Source: CAIPVR01 sp049316905
GTDB lineage: Bacteria; Actinomycetota; Acidimicrobiia; Acidimicrobiales; Microtrichaceae
Reading direction: 5' to 3'
NCBI GenBank assembly: GCA_049316905.1
Contig: JBMOJH010000111.1
Coordinates: forward strand, 1 to 11,002
Length of the DNA: 11,002 nt
The notes beneath the pieces were generated by a model, which saw only the letters and a list, made by a program, of their open reading frames with translations, had not been told where the DNA came from and made no database searches. How positions within the stretch are numbered: the stretch's first letter is position 1; each line of letters begins with the position of its first letter. This document shows, one piece after another, positions 1-6,753 of the stretch. A program made the position numbers and the translations under genes.

Positions 1-2
1 CT

Positions 3-629
3 CCGGGACCGGGAGTGGGTGGCGCACCGTGGGACCGCACTCCGCCCCCGCCCACGGCGCCGCTGCCGCCGCCCACCACCGACCTCCCGTCGTTGGCGGG
101 GTCGGCCGATGCGCCCGCCACCGCCGGCGGCAGCACGTGGGGCCAGGACGACGGCACCCCCAAGCCGACCGCAGCAGAGGCGTGGGCAGAGGTGTCCGCG
201 ATGGACAAGCCACCGCAGCCGAAGCGCTTCCAGAACCGACCGTCGCGGGGCGGCGGCGGGGGCGGCGCGCTGCGGATCTTCGGCCTGGTGGGCGTACTCG
301 TCACGATCGCGATCCTCGGGATCCTCGCGGTGAAGGTGCTGTCGGGCACCGAGTCGGCCCCCGAGGCGACCGGCGCGGCCACCACCGCAGCGCCCTCGCC
401 CACCGCGAACCCGGTCACGGGCGACGCCTCCGCGGCCGCGTGCACCGCGAACCGCCAGGCCGTGCAGGACGCCGTGGTGGCGTACATCGCGCAGACGGGT
501 GGTCCGCCGAAGGACCTGGCCGCGCTCGTGGCGGCGAACTACCTCACGGACGTCCCGCCGAACATCGTGATCGTGCCCGGCATGGGATCCGGCACCGTCC
601 AGGTCGAGGGCACCGGTCCCTGCGCCTGA
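3..629 (+). CDS. Proline-rich single-pass membrane protein with pseudopilin-like C-terminus (5' partial)
   Basis: The reading frame is open to the left edge, so the start probably lies upstream; residue numbers here count from a GTG at 15. Residues 1-70 are rich in Pro, Ala and Thr and look disordered. An RG6-type glycine run (79-84) precedes one hydrophobic segment (about 87-109), followed by an Ala/Thr/Pro linker (111-140). The last 60 residues begin at C143 and end near C203, which could form a disulfide outside the cell. Their pattern, CTANRQAVQDAVVAYIAQTG then a Leu-rich helix and a Pro-Pro turn, resembles the ends of small pseudopilins, and the membrane segment keeps the core VTIAILGILA seen in type IV pilin-like N-termini. 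The usual Glu5 and a short leader are missing, so assembly into a pilus is doubtful. The function is unknown. Calling it a membrane protein is fairly safe; the pilin relation is inference. Confidence 0.7.
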   Translation, partial: PGPGVGGAPWDRTPPPPTAPLPPPTTDLPSLAGSADAPATAGGSTWGQDDGTPKPTAAEAWAEVSAMDKPPQPKRFQNRPSRGGGGGGALRIFGLVGVLVTIAILGILAVKVLSGTESAPEATGAATTAAPSPTANPVTGDASAAACTANRQAVQDAVVAYIAQTGGPPKDLAALVAANYLTDVPPNIVIVPGMGSGTVQVEGTGPCA

Positions 630-654
630 AGCCGCGCGGAGTGGCTGGTACCGT
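626..654 (+). promoter_or_regulatory. Candidate promoter for the sulfatase gene
   Basis: CTGAAG (626-631) and TACCGT (649-654) are separated by 17 bases and lie about 70 bases before the sulfatase start. TACCGT fits the actinobacterial TANNNT -10 pattern and also occurs before the gene starting at 10784. The -35 match is weak and overlaps the stop codon of the upstream gene. Confidence 0.35.
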
Positions 655-726
655 CGCCGAGCTAGCTGCACCCCCGATGCAAGAACACCGCCCCGCTGCA
701 CCACCGAGCGATCCGCAGGAGATCCC

Positions 727-3102
727 ATGGCCGACGACCTCGTCCGCTATCCGCACGGCACGCCCTTCCCGGGGGTGATCGGCCGCACACTGGAGACCTC
801 CAGCCCGGCCTGGCCGCAGGAGCCCGAGGCACCTGCCGGCGCGCCGAACGTGCTCATCGTCGTGCTCGACGACGTGGGCTACGGGCAGCTCGGCGTGTTC
901 GGCGGCCTCTGCGAGACGCCCAACCTCGACCGGCTCGCGGCCGACGGCCTCCGCTACTCGAACTTCCAGACCACGGCGCTGTGCTCGCCCACCCGCGGCT
1001 GCATGCTCACCGGCCGGAACCACCACACGCTCGGTCTTGCGGGCGTCACGGAACTGGCCCTCGGCTACCCGGCGCTGAACGGGATCATGGAGTTCGAGCA
1101 CGGCTTCCTGAGCGAGATGCTCGTGGAGCAGGGGTACAACACGTTCGCGGTGGGGAAGTGGCACCTCACGCCGACCTACCAGTGCACTCCGGCCGGGCCG
1201 TTCAACCGCTGGCCGCTCGGCCGCGGCTTCGAGCGCTTCTACGGGTTCCTCGGTGGCGACACCGACCAGTTCCACCCCGACCTGGTGGAGGACAACCACT
1301 GGGTGCCCCAGCCGGCCACCCCGGCCGAGGGCTACCACCTCAACATCGACCTGGCCGACCGGGCGATCGACCTGATCCGCGACGCGCATGCCGCGTCGCC
1401 CGACAAGCCGTTCTTCATGTGGTTCGCCACCGGCGCCGGCCACGCGCCGCACCAGGTGGAGCCCGAGTGGGTGGAGCCCTACCGCGGCCGCTTCGATGCC
1501 GGCTGGGACGAGTACCGCCGCGAGGTGTTCGAGAACCAGAAGGCGCTGGGGCTCGTGGCCGAGGACGCGGAGCTGTCGCCGCGGGACCCCGACGTGGAGC
1601 CGTGGGACTCCCTGTCCGACGAGGCCCGTCGCATGTACGCCCGCCAGATGGAGGTGTACGCCGGTTTCCTCACCCAGACCGACCATCACATCGGCCGGGT
1701 GCTCGGCGCGCTCGAGGAGATGGGCGAGCTCGACGACACGCTCGTGATCGTGGTGTCCGACAACGGCGCGTCGGCCGAGGGCGGCGAGCACGGCACCCGC
1801 AACGAGACGCTGTTCTTCAACCTCGCCCCCGAGACCCTCGAGGACAACCTCGAGGTGTTCGACGAGTGGGGGACCGAGGACACCTTCAACCACTACGCCT
1901 GGGGCTGGACGTGGGCGGGCGACACCCCGTTCCGGCGCTGGAAGCGGGAGACCTACCGGGGCGGCATCACCGACCCGTGCGTGGTCTCGTGGCCGAACGG
2001 GATCCCGGCCCGGGGTGAGGTGCGCCACCAGTACGCCCACGTGATCGACGTGGTGCCCACGGTGCTCGCCGCCATCGGCCTCGAGCCGCCGGCCACCATC
2101 CGCGGCGTGCCGCAGTCACCCCTGCACGGCGTGAGCCTGCTGCCCACCTTCACCGACGCCGACGCGCCCGACGCGCACACCACCCAGTACTCCGAGATGT
2201 TCGGGCACCGCTCGATCTACCACGAGGGCTGGAAGGCGGTGTGCCCGTACCCGGGTCCGTCGCTCGCCGAGGGCGCCGAGCGCGGCCACCCGTTCGGCAC
2301 CGCGCTCACCGAGGCGATCCTCGACCGCCTCGAGGGCGAGGACTGGGAGCTGTACGACCTCCGCAACGACCCGGCCGAGTGCCGGAACCTCGCCACGGAG
2401 CAACCGGAGCGGCTCGAGGAGATGAAGGCGCTCTGGTGGGCCGAGGCCGAGCGCTACGGGGTGCTGCCACTCGCGTCCACCGAGCTCGGCCGGCTCCTCG
2501 CCAAGCGCCCCGCCGTGGGTGGCCGGCGCGAGGTGATGCGGTTCCACGCCGGGGGCGCGCCACTGTCGTTCGCGGTGTCGCCGCGGGTGATGAACCGCAC
2601 GCACTCGATCACCGCGCAGGTGGAGGTGCCCGACGAGGGCGCCGAGGGCGTGCTGCTCACCACCGGCAGCCGTCACGGCGGCTACTCCTTCTTCGTGGCC
2701 GACGGCCGGCTGCACTACGTGCACAACTACCTGGGTCTCCGCCGGTTCACGGTGAGTTCCACCGAGCCGGTCGAGCCCGGCGAGCACCTGCTCCGCATGG
2801 AGTTCACGGCGCTGGGCGGGCCGGACTTCTCCAAGGGCCACGGCAGCCCGGCCCGGGTGCGCCTCCTGGTGGACGGCGTGGAGGTGGGCGCCGGCGACCT
2901 GGAGTACACGGTGCCGAACGTGTTCTCCACCGTGGGCCTCAGCTGTGGCTACGCAGCGTTCGACTCGGTGGACCCCTCGGTCTACGAGGCCCCGTTCGAG
3001 TTCACGGGCTTCATCGACGAGGTGGTGGTGGACACCAGCAACGACGCGCTGGCCGATCCCGACCCGGCCTCGGACATGACCCGGATCATGGCCCAGCAGT
3101 AG
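727..3102 (+). CDS. Type I sulfatase (arylsulfatase), AtsD-like
   Basis: The product (791 residues) should hydrolyse sulfate esters using a formylglycine made from cysteine. The start ATG follows a clear AGGAG (717-721). The sulfatase core begins at about residue 40 with VLIVVLDDVGYG; D48 and D49 are expected calcium ligands. The activation motif is CSPTRGCMLTGR with C86 as the modified residue and R90 following. Other expected active-site motifs are GKWH (143-146), HAPH (239-242), DNG (345-347) and a Lys at 406 in PFRRWK. Residues from about 606 form a beta-rich C-terminal domain resembling a concanavalin/LamG-like fold. Length and layout match the large (about 790-residue) mycobacterial AtsD/AtsA-type sulfatases. 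No signal peptide or membrane segment is visible, so it is probably cytoplasmic. No formylglycine-generating enzyme is in the window. The natural substrate cannot be told from sequence. Confidence 0.95.
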   Translation: MADDLVRYPHGTPFPGVIGRTLETSSPAWPQEPEAPAGAPNVLIVVLDDVGYGQLGVFGGLCETPNLDRLAADGLRYSNFQTTALCSPTRGCMLTGRNHHTLGLAGVTELALGYPALNGIMEFEHGFLSEMLVEQGYNTFAVGKWHLTPTYQCTPAGPFNRWPLGRGFERFYGFLGGDTDQFHPDLVEDNHWVPQPATPAEGYHLNIDLADRAIDLIRDAHAASPDKPFFMWFATGAGHAPHQVEPEWVEPYRGRFDAGWDEYRREVFENQKALGLVAEDAELSPRDPDVEPWDSLSDEARRMYARQMEVYAGFLTQTDHHIGRVLGALEEMGELDDTLVIVVSDNGASAEGGEHGTRNETLFFNLAPETLEDNLEVFDEWGTEDTFNHYAWGWTWAGDTPFRRWKRETYRGGITDPCVVSWPNGIPARGEVRHQYAHVIDVVPTVLAAIGLEPPATIRGVPQSPLHGVSLLPTFTDADAPDAHTTQYSEMFGHRSIYHEGWKAVCPYPGPSLAEGAERGHPFGTALTEAILDRLEGEDWELYDLRNDPAECRNLATEQPERLEEMKALWWAEAERYGVLPLASTELGRLLAKRPAVGGRREVMRFHAGGAPLSFAVSPRVMNRTHSITAQVEVPDEGAEGVLLTTGSRHGGYSFFVADGRLHYVHNYLGLRRFTVSSTEPVEPGEHLLRMEFTALGGPDFSKGHGSPARVRLLVDGVEVGAGDLEYTVPNVFSTVGLSCGYAAFDSVDPSVYEAPFEFTGFIDEVVVDTSNDALADPDPASDMTRIMAQQ

Positions 3103-3110
3103 TCCACGAC

Positions 3111-3166
3111 CCGGGGTGCCGGGCCCGACGGGATGGGGTGTCCGTCGGGCCCGGCGTGCACCCCGG
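3111..3166. terminator. Strong bidirectional hairpin between convergent genes
   Basis: Bases 3120-3131 pair perfectly with 3142-3153 (12 bp), and 3111-3119 pair with 3158-3166 (9 bp), with a 4-base bulge (3154-3157) and a 10-base loop. It sits between the sulfatase stop (3102) and the VWA gene stop (3185), which are convergent. There is no T-run, as is common for terminators in high-GC actinobacteria. Confidence 0.8.
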
Positions 3167-3184
3167 GGGGCGACCGGGGTGCGG

Positions 3185-3916
3185 TCAGGTGCCGCGACGA
3201 CGGCGGCGGAACTCGGCCGGCTTCTCTCCCTCGAAGAAGTCGTCCTTGTCCCGGCGTTCGCCGACCCGGACCTTCCTCCGCATGTTCGCGGTGGAGTGTG
3301 ACAACGACTCGAAGGCGGCCGACGTGCCGGCCCCGTCGGCGGCGAACGCCTGGACCGACCGGTCGTCGTAGCCCAGGCCGCCCGCCTCGCCGTACACGTC
3401 GGGCGCGGCGCCGAGGAACACGAAGGTCCAGCCCTGCCGGCGGCGCTGCTCGATCAGCTCGCGCACCTCGCGGAGGCGGACCTCACGGCTCGCGTTCTCG
3501 TGGCCGTCGGTGATCGACACGACCACCACCTCCTCCGGCGGCAGCCCTGCCGTGGCGCGGGCGGCGTCGCGGGCCGAGGCCCGGGCCAGTAGGCGGGCCG
3601 TGGCGTCGAGGAGGGGGGTGGAGGCGCGTGGCACGAACGTGGCGGCGTCGAGCGGGCGCACCTCGGCGATCGGCGCCGCGTCGACGACGACCTCCTCGGG
3701 GTTCACCGAGTCGAACTGGACCAGCGTGAGCACGGCGTCGTCGCCGTCGGCGCGCTGGTCCGCGAGGAATCGGTTGAAGCCGCCGATCACGTCGTCGGCC
3801 ACCATGGCCATCGACCCGGATCGGTCGAGCAGCACGTGGATCGCCACGCGGGTGTCGGTCGGGCGGGGCACGTCGGCCGGGGCGGCCGTGACGGGGTGGG
3901 TGTTCTGGTCATCCAT
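3185..3916 (-). CDS. VWA (von Willebrand factor A) domain protein
   Basis: The product is 243 residues. The VWA fold starts at about residue 23; the metal-ion-dependent adhesion site is complete: DRSGS (D31, S33, S35), T100 in the STPLLD loop and D137 in SITDGHEN. VWA domains of this kind bind a divalent metal and mediate protein-protein contacts, often as an adaptor. No signal peptide or membrane helix is present, so it is likely cytoplasmic. The C-terminus from about residue 212 is highly charged and ends in an arginine run. The chosen ATG at 3916 follows GGAGGGGG; an in-frame ATG 12 codons upstream (3952) lacks a ribosome site. The gene is divergent from the 4042 gene across 125 bases. No MoxR ATPase, the frequent partner of such proteins, is in view. 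The fold is sure; the role is not. Confidence 0.88.
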   Translation of the reverse strand: MDDQNTHPVTAAPADVPRPTDTRVAIHVLLDRSGSMAMVADDVIGGFNRFLADQRADGDDAVLTLVQFDSVNPEEVVVDAAPIAEVRPLDAATFVPRASTPLLDATARLLARASARDAARATAGLPPEEVVVVSITDGHENASREVRLREVRELIEQRRRQGWTFVFLGAAPDVYGEAGGLGYDDRSVQAFAADGAGTSAAFESLSHSTANMRRKVRVGERRDKDDFFEGEKPAEFRRRRRGT

Positions 3917-3944
3917 GCCCCCTCCGAGCGGCGGGGCGCCGGGA

Positions 3945-3980
3945 TGTGACATCGGTTCGGCGGCGGGTGGACCTGTCACA
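3945..3980. promoter_or_regulatory. Inverted TGTGACA / TGTCACA pair in a divergent promoter region
   Basis: TGTGACA (3945-3951) and TGTCACA (3974-3980) are exact reverse complements separated by 22 bases, in the gap between the divergent VWA and 4042 genes. Such symmetry in a shared control region could be an operator. TGTCACA recurs at 5667 and 6685. Confidence 0.35.
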
Positions 3981-3995
3981 CGGGTGGGGGAGAAT
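3967..3995 (+). promoter_or_regulatory. Candidate promoter for the clamp/TY-Chap/DUF3293 gene
   Basis: GTGGAC (3967-3972) and GAGAAT (3990-3995) are spaced by 17 bases, about 47 bases before the start ATG. A similar CAGAATGG occurs on the minus strand (6991-6984) upstream of the small gene at 6954. The TGTCACA motif lies in the spacer, where a bound regulator would interfere with polymerase. Confidence 0.35.
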
Positions 3996-4041
3996 GGCGT
4001 CCGGCCGGACGTCGGGTCCGGCCGTGGGAGGGAGGCGCCAC

Positions 4042-5658
4042 ATGGCCGACGCGGAGGCCGCCGCGGGCGAACCGTTCGTGCACACGCTCGAGCGGACCGA
4101 GTGGGAACAGGTGATGCGCCGGGTGCGCCCCTTCGTGCGCGACGACGAACGCGACCCGCAGGGCCACCTCGTCCTCCTGGTGGGCGGGGGCCGGCGCCGC
4201 TGGGCCGGCCACGACGCGGATCGCCTCGCGGTGTGGGACGCCGGGCCCGACGGCCGCCACGTGACCCTGCTCGTGTCGCCCCGCCTGCTCGATGCCTTCC
4301 CGTTCGTGGAGGGCGGCACCGGTGAGGCGCAGCTCGTGTTCGAACCGCGGATGGACCCTCCGCAGCTGATGCTGAACGGGCCCGGCGGTGACGTGGCCTT
4401 CGACGTGGTCCCCCTCGGTGATCCGCCACCCACGGACCTGATGCTCGCCGAGCGCCGCATCGAGGACGCCGGCAACGCCACCTGCACCGCCTCGTCCGAG
4501 CAGCTCCGTGAGCTGGTGCTGCAGGGTCGCCGGGCGCCGGCCGGACCGTTCCTCGACGACGACCGGCCCGAACCGGTGATGTGGCTGCACGGTCGCGAGG
4601 GCTCGGTGGGTCTGGTGGTGGGCTGGGAGGAGCTCGGCGACGTGGCCTACAGCATGCGCGTGGACGGCGGCGGCGACTGTCGCGTACCGGTCAGTCCGCT
4701 GGGCGCGCTCACCCTGTTCGACGCGCTCGACCCGGGCGACGTGGAGCTGTCGCTCCCGCCCGACGCCGACCACGGCATCTGGGTCCGCCAGGACGCCTTC
4801 ACCGCGATCCTCATGCCGGACGACCCGGCCGGCCCCCTGCGCGCGCGGGTGGAGGAGGTGCTCACCCACGTGTTCGGTCCCGACGTGGTGCACCGCGACG
4901 ACGACGGCGACTACCTGCTCGGCACCGACGGCGTGCCCGTGTGGGCGTCGCTGGTGGAGGCCGACCCGCCGCAGCTGCGGGTGTTCGCCCACGTGCTCGA
5001 CGGCATCGACGAGGACCCCGAGCTGCTGAGCGAGCTGAACGCGCTGAACACCTCGATCGGCCTCGCCAAGCTGTTGTGGCTCGACGGGGTGGTGATGGCC
5101 TTCGGCGGGCTCGTGGCCACCACGGTCGACGAGGCGGAGGTGGCCGCCCTCTACGAACGGGTGCGCGGCGTGGCCGACGGGCTCGGCCCCACCCTCGCGG
5201 CCCGCTTCGGTGGCGAGCCCGGGATCCCCGGCGCGGCCCGCCGGTGGGCCAACTACGTGCGGGCGCGGCTGCGTGCCGAGTTGGTGCCGGGGGTGTGGAG
5301 CCCGCTCAACGGGCCCGAGTCGGCCGAGCACCTTCCCTTCGACGGCCCGGCGTACCTGATCTCCGCGCACGACCCGTTCGGGCGGCGCCGGCCGGACCAC
5401 GTGAACGAGCTCGCGGAGCACCGGCTGGTGGGCGAGCTCCTCTCGGCGCACGCCGGGTTCGCCCGGGCCATGGTCACCGGCGCCGACGGCGAGGCCGCCG
5501 TGCCCGGCTACCTGGCCTGGGGGCTCCACGTCGACAGCGCCGTGCAGATCGCCCGGGCGGTCGGCCAGGAGGTGCTGTTCGGGATCGAGGGCGACGAGGT
5601 GGTGGTCCTCGGCACGGGGGGCGAGCGCACCGAGCTGCCCCGCCGCGGGGAGGGCTGA
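4042..5658 (+). CDS. Multidomain protein: clamp-like repeats, TY-Chap-like module, DUF3293
   Basis: The product is 538 residues, soluble, with no signal peptide. ATG 4042 follows GGGAGGGAGG (4026-4035), which decides against an in-frame start 32 codons upstream. Residues 15-125 and 148-260 look like two copies of one alpha-beta unit: a helix (EWEQVMRRVRPFV; SSEQLRELVLQ), strands, then an acidic stretch. The second has the run of a sliding-clamp domain, ending PGDVELSLPPD then a strand closing on ILMPDD. Residues 265-390 (RARVEEVLTHVFG to LNALNTSIGLAKL) match the YbjN/type III secretion chaperone-like (TY-Chap) fold, which binds peptides. Residues 437-525 (YLISAHDPFGRR, a helix, then GYLAWGL and GQEVLFGIEGDEVVVL) match DUF3293. 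The DUF3293 call is the firmest, TY-Chap is likely, the clamp relation is a guess from pattern. It is divergent from the VWA gene and 65 bases ahead of the ARPP-1 gene. Function unknown. Confidence 0.85.
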   Translation: MADAEAAAGEPFVHTLERTEWEQVMRRVRPFVRDDERDPQGHLVLLVGGGRRRWAGHDADRLAVWDAGPDGRHVTLLVSPRLLDAFPFVEGGTGEAQLVFEPRMDPPQLMLNGPGGDVAFDVVPLGDPPPTDLMLAERRIEDAGNATCTASSEQLRELVLQGRRAPAGPFLDDDRPEPVMWLHGREGSVGLVVGWEELGDVAYSMRVDGGGDCRVPVSPLGALTLFDALDPGDVELSLPPDADHGIWVRQDAFTAILMPDDPAGPLRARVEEVLTHVFGPDVVHRDDDGDYLLGTDGVPVWASLVEADPPQLRVFAHVLDGIDEDPELLSELNALNTSIGLAKLLWLDGVVMAFGGLVATTVDEAEVAALYERVRGVADGLGPTLAARFGGEPGIPGAARRWANYVRARLRAELVPGVWSPLNGPESAEHLPFDGPAYLISAHDPFGRRRPDHVNELAEHRLVGELLSAHAGFARAMVTGADGEAAVPGYLAWGLHVDSAVQIARAVGQEVLFGIEGDEVVVLGTGGERTELPRRGEG

Positions 5659-5677
5659 CCCGGCGGTGTCACATCTC

Positions 5678-5707
5678 GTGGGTCCCCCGCTCGGAGGGGG
5701 TGTCCAC
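5678..5707 (+). other. Imperfect hairpin in the leader of the ARPP-1 gene
   Basis: GTGG (5678-5681) pairs with CCAC (5704-5707) and CCCCC (5684-5688) with GGGGG (5696-5700), with a small internal loop and a 7-base apical loop. It begins 20 bases after the upstream stop codon and ends just before the ribosome site of the ARPP-1 gene. It could be a weak terminator, an attenuating leader structure, or chance in GC-rich DNA. Confidence 0.3.
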
Positions 5708-5723
5708 GAGCCGAGGAGCCGCC

Positions 5724-6662
5724 ATGAACCCCCTGACCCCCGCATCCGCCCCCCTGCCCGCCGTGCCCGCGCTCGAGCACGCCGCGGTGGGCCGCCCCAT
5801 CACCCGCGCCGGCGTCAGCCTGGTGCCCGTCTACCTGCACCAGGGTCTCGGCGCCCCCGTGCTCACGGGTGCCGCGGCGCCGGTGGAGATCACGGAGGAC
5901 GCAGCCGAGTCGGTCCCGTCCGTCACGGTCACCAGCTCGGCGGCCGGCCCGGTGCTGCTCGTGGAGGGCGAGACGGTGGCCGGCGGCCTGCAGCAGCGCA
6001 CCCTCGACGTGAGCGTGCTGGTGCCCGCCGGCGCCACCCTGCGGGTGCCGGTGTCCTGCGTGGAGATGGGTCGCTGGGGTGGCCGGCGCCGCTTCGACCG
6101 CGGCCGCTCGTTCGCCACGTCGCGGGTGCGGCGCTCGAAGCAGGCGTCGCTGGAGGCGTCGCTGCGGCAGCGGTCCCGCAAGAAGGCCGACCAGCACGAG
6201 GTGTGGGCCTCGGTCGACGAGAGCCTGAACCTGCTCGCCGCCCCGTCGCCCACGCGCAACCTGGCCGACGCGGACCTGGTGCTCGACCGCGACGACCGTC
6301 GTGCCGCCGGCCTGGCGGACCTGCTGGCGCTCGGCCCGCTGCCCGGCCAGTGCGGCGTGGTGGTCTTCCACGGCCGGCACCTCGTGGGTGCCGAGGTGCT
6401 CGGGGCGCCGGACCTGCTCGCCGCGCACTGGGAGCCGATGGTGCGCTCGCTGCTGCTCGAGGCGCCCGGTCAGGTGGAGGGCCGCCCGTCGGTGGGTCGG
6501 GCGGTGCGGTTCCTCGCCCGCCTCGGCACCGGTCGGGCCGTGCCGGCCGACGGCGTGGGTCTGGGCCGGGAGCGCCACGTCCGCACGTCCCGGCTCGTGG
6601 GCCAGGTGCTCACCTGGGACGACGCCGTGGTGCACGCCAGCGGGTTCGCCCTCGCGGCGTGA
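5724..6662 (+). CDS. ARPP-1 family protein
   Basis: The product is 312 residues, with no signal peptide or membrane helix. The family core lies at about residues 62-118: ESVPSVTVTS, then LLVEGETVAGGLQQRTL, then VSVLVPAGATLRVPVSC and VEMGRW, a pattern typical of the ARPP-1 domain (named for association with ADP-ribosylglycohydrolase and rhodanese-phosphatase proteins). A basic stretch follows (RSKQASLEASLRQRSRKK, 137-154), then VWASVDESL and a PSPTRNL segment also seen in the family. The middle and end (about 215-312) include GVVVFHGRHLVGAEV. The biochemical role of ARPP-1 is not known to me. ATG 5724 follows GAGGAG (5713-5718). The gene follows the 4042 gene by 65 bases and may be co-transcribed with it, although a hairpin and a TGTCACA motif lie in the gap. 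Confidence 0.82.
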   Translation: MNPLTPASAPLPAVPALEHAAVGRPITRAGVSLVPVYLHQGLGAPVLTGAAAPVEITEDAAESVPSVTVTSSAAGPVLLVEGETVAGGLQQRTLDVSVLVPAGATLRVPVSCVEMGRWGGRRRFDRGRSFATSRVRRSKQASLEASLRQRSRKKADQHEVWASVDESLNLLAAPSPTRNLADADLVLDRDDRRAAGLADLLALGPLPGQCGVVVFHGRHLVGAEVLGAPDLLAAHWEPMVRSLLLEAPGQVEGRPSVGRAVRFLARLGTGRAVPADGVGLGRERHVRTSRLVGQVLTWDDAVVHASGFALAA

Positions 6663-6699
6663 CGCCGTGCGGTCCCGGCCCGACTGTCACACCGCTGTG

Positions 6700-6737
6700 G
6701 GACCATCGGTTCCTTCGGAGGGAGGAACCGATGGTCC
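6700..6737. terminator. Perfect 15-bp hairpin between convergent genes
   Basis: Bases 6700-6714 pair with 6723-6737 without mismatch, leaving the 8-base loop TCGGAGGG. It lies between the stop of the ARPP-1 gene (6662) and the stop of the small minus-strand gene (6754), so it can end both transcripts. No T-run follows. Confidence 0.75.
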
Positions 6738-6753
6738 AGTTCATGTCACGCGG

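Noticed and set aside
544..2040. Long minus-strand open frame opposite the sulfatase gene
   Set aside because: It is antisense of a gene with all catalytic motifs; long antisense frames are expected in very GC-rich DNA, and the translation is low-complexity His/Val/Arg-rich.
3945..3980. CRP-type site (TGTGA-N6-TCACA)
   Set aside because: Half-sites TGTGACA and TGTCACA are present but 22 bases apart rather than 6, which does not fit that family.
3974..3995. TGTCACA as a -35 element with GAGAAT as -10
   Set aside because: The spacing of 10 bases is too short for a standard promoter; GTGGAC at 17 bases is better, so the motif is more likely a regulator site or part of a non-standard promoter.
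3976..5745. Long minus-strand open frame (589 codons) opposite the 4042 gene
   Set aside because: Composition rich in His, Gly, Val and Arg without domains; the plus strand has a ribosome site and recognisable DUF3293.
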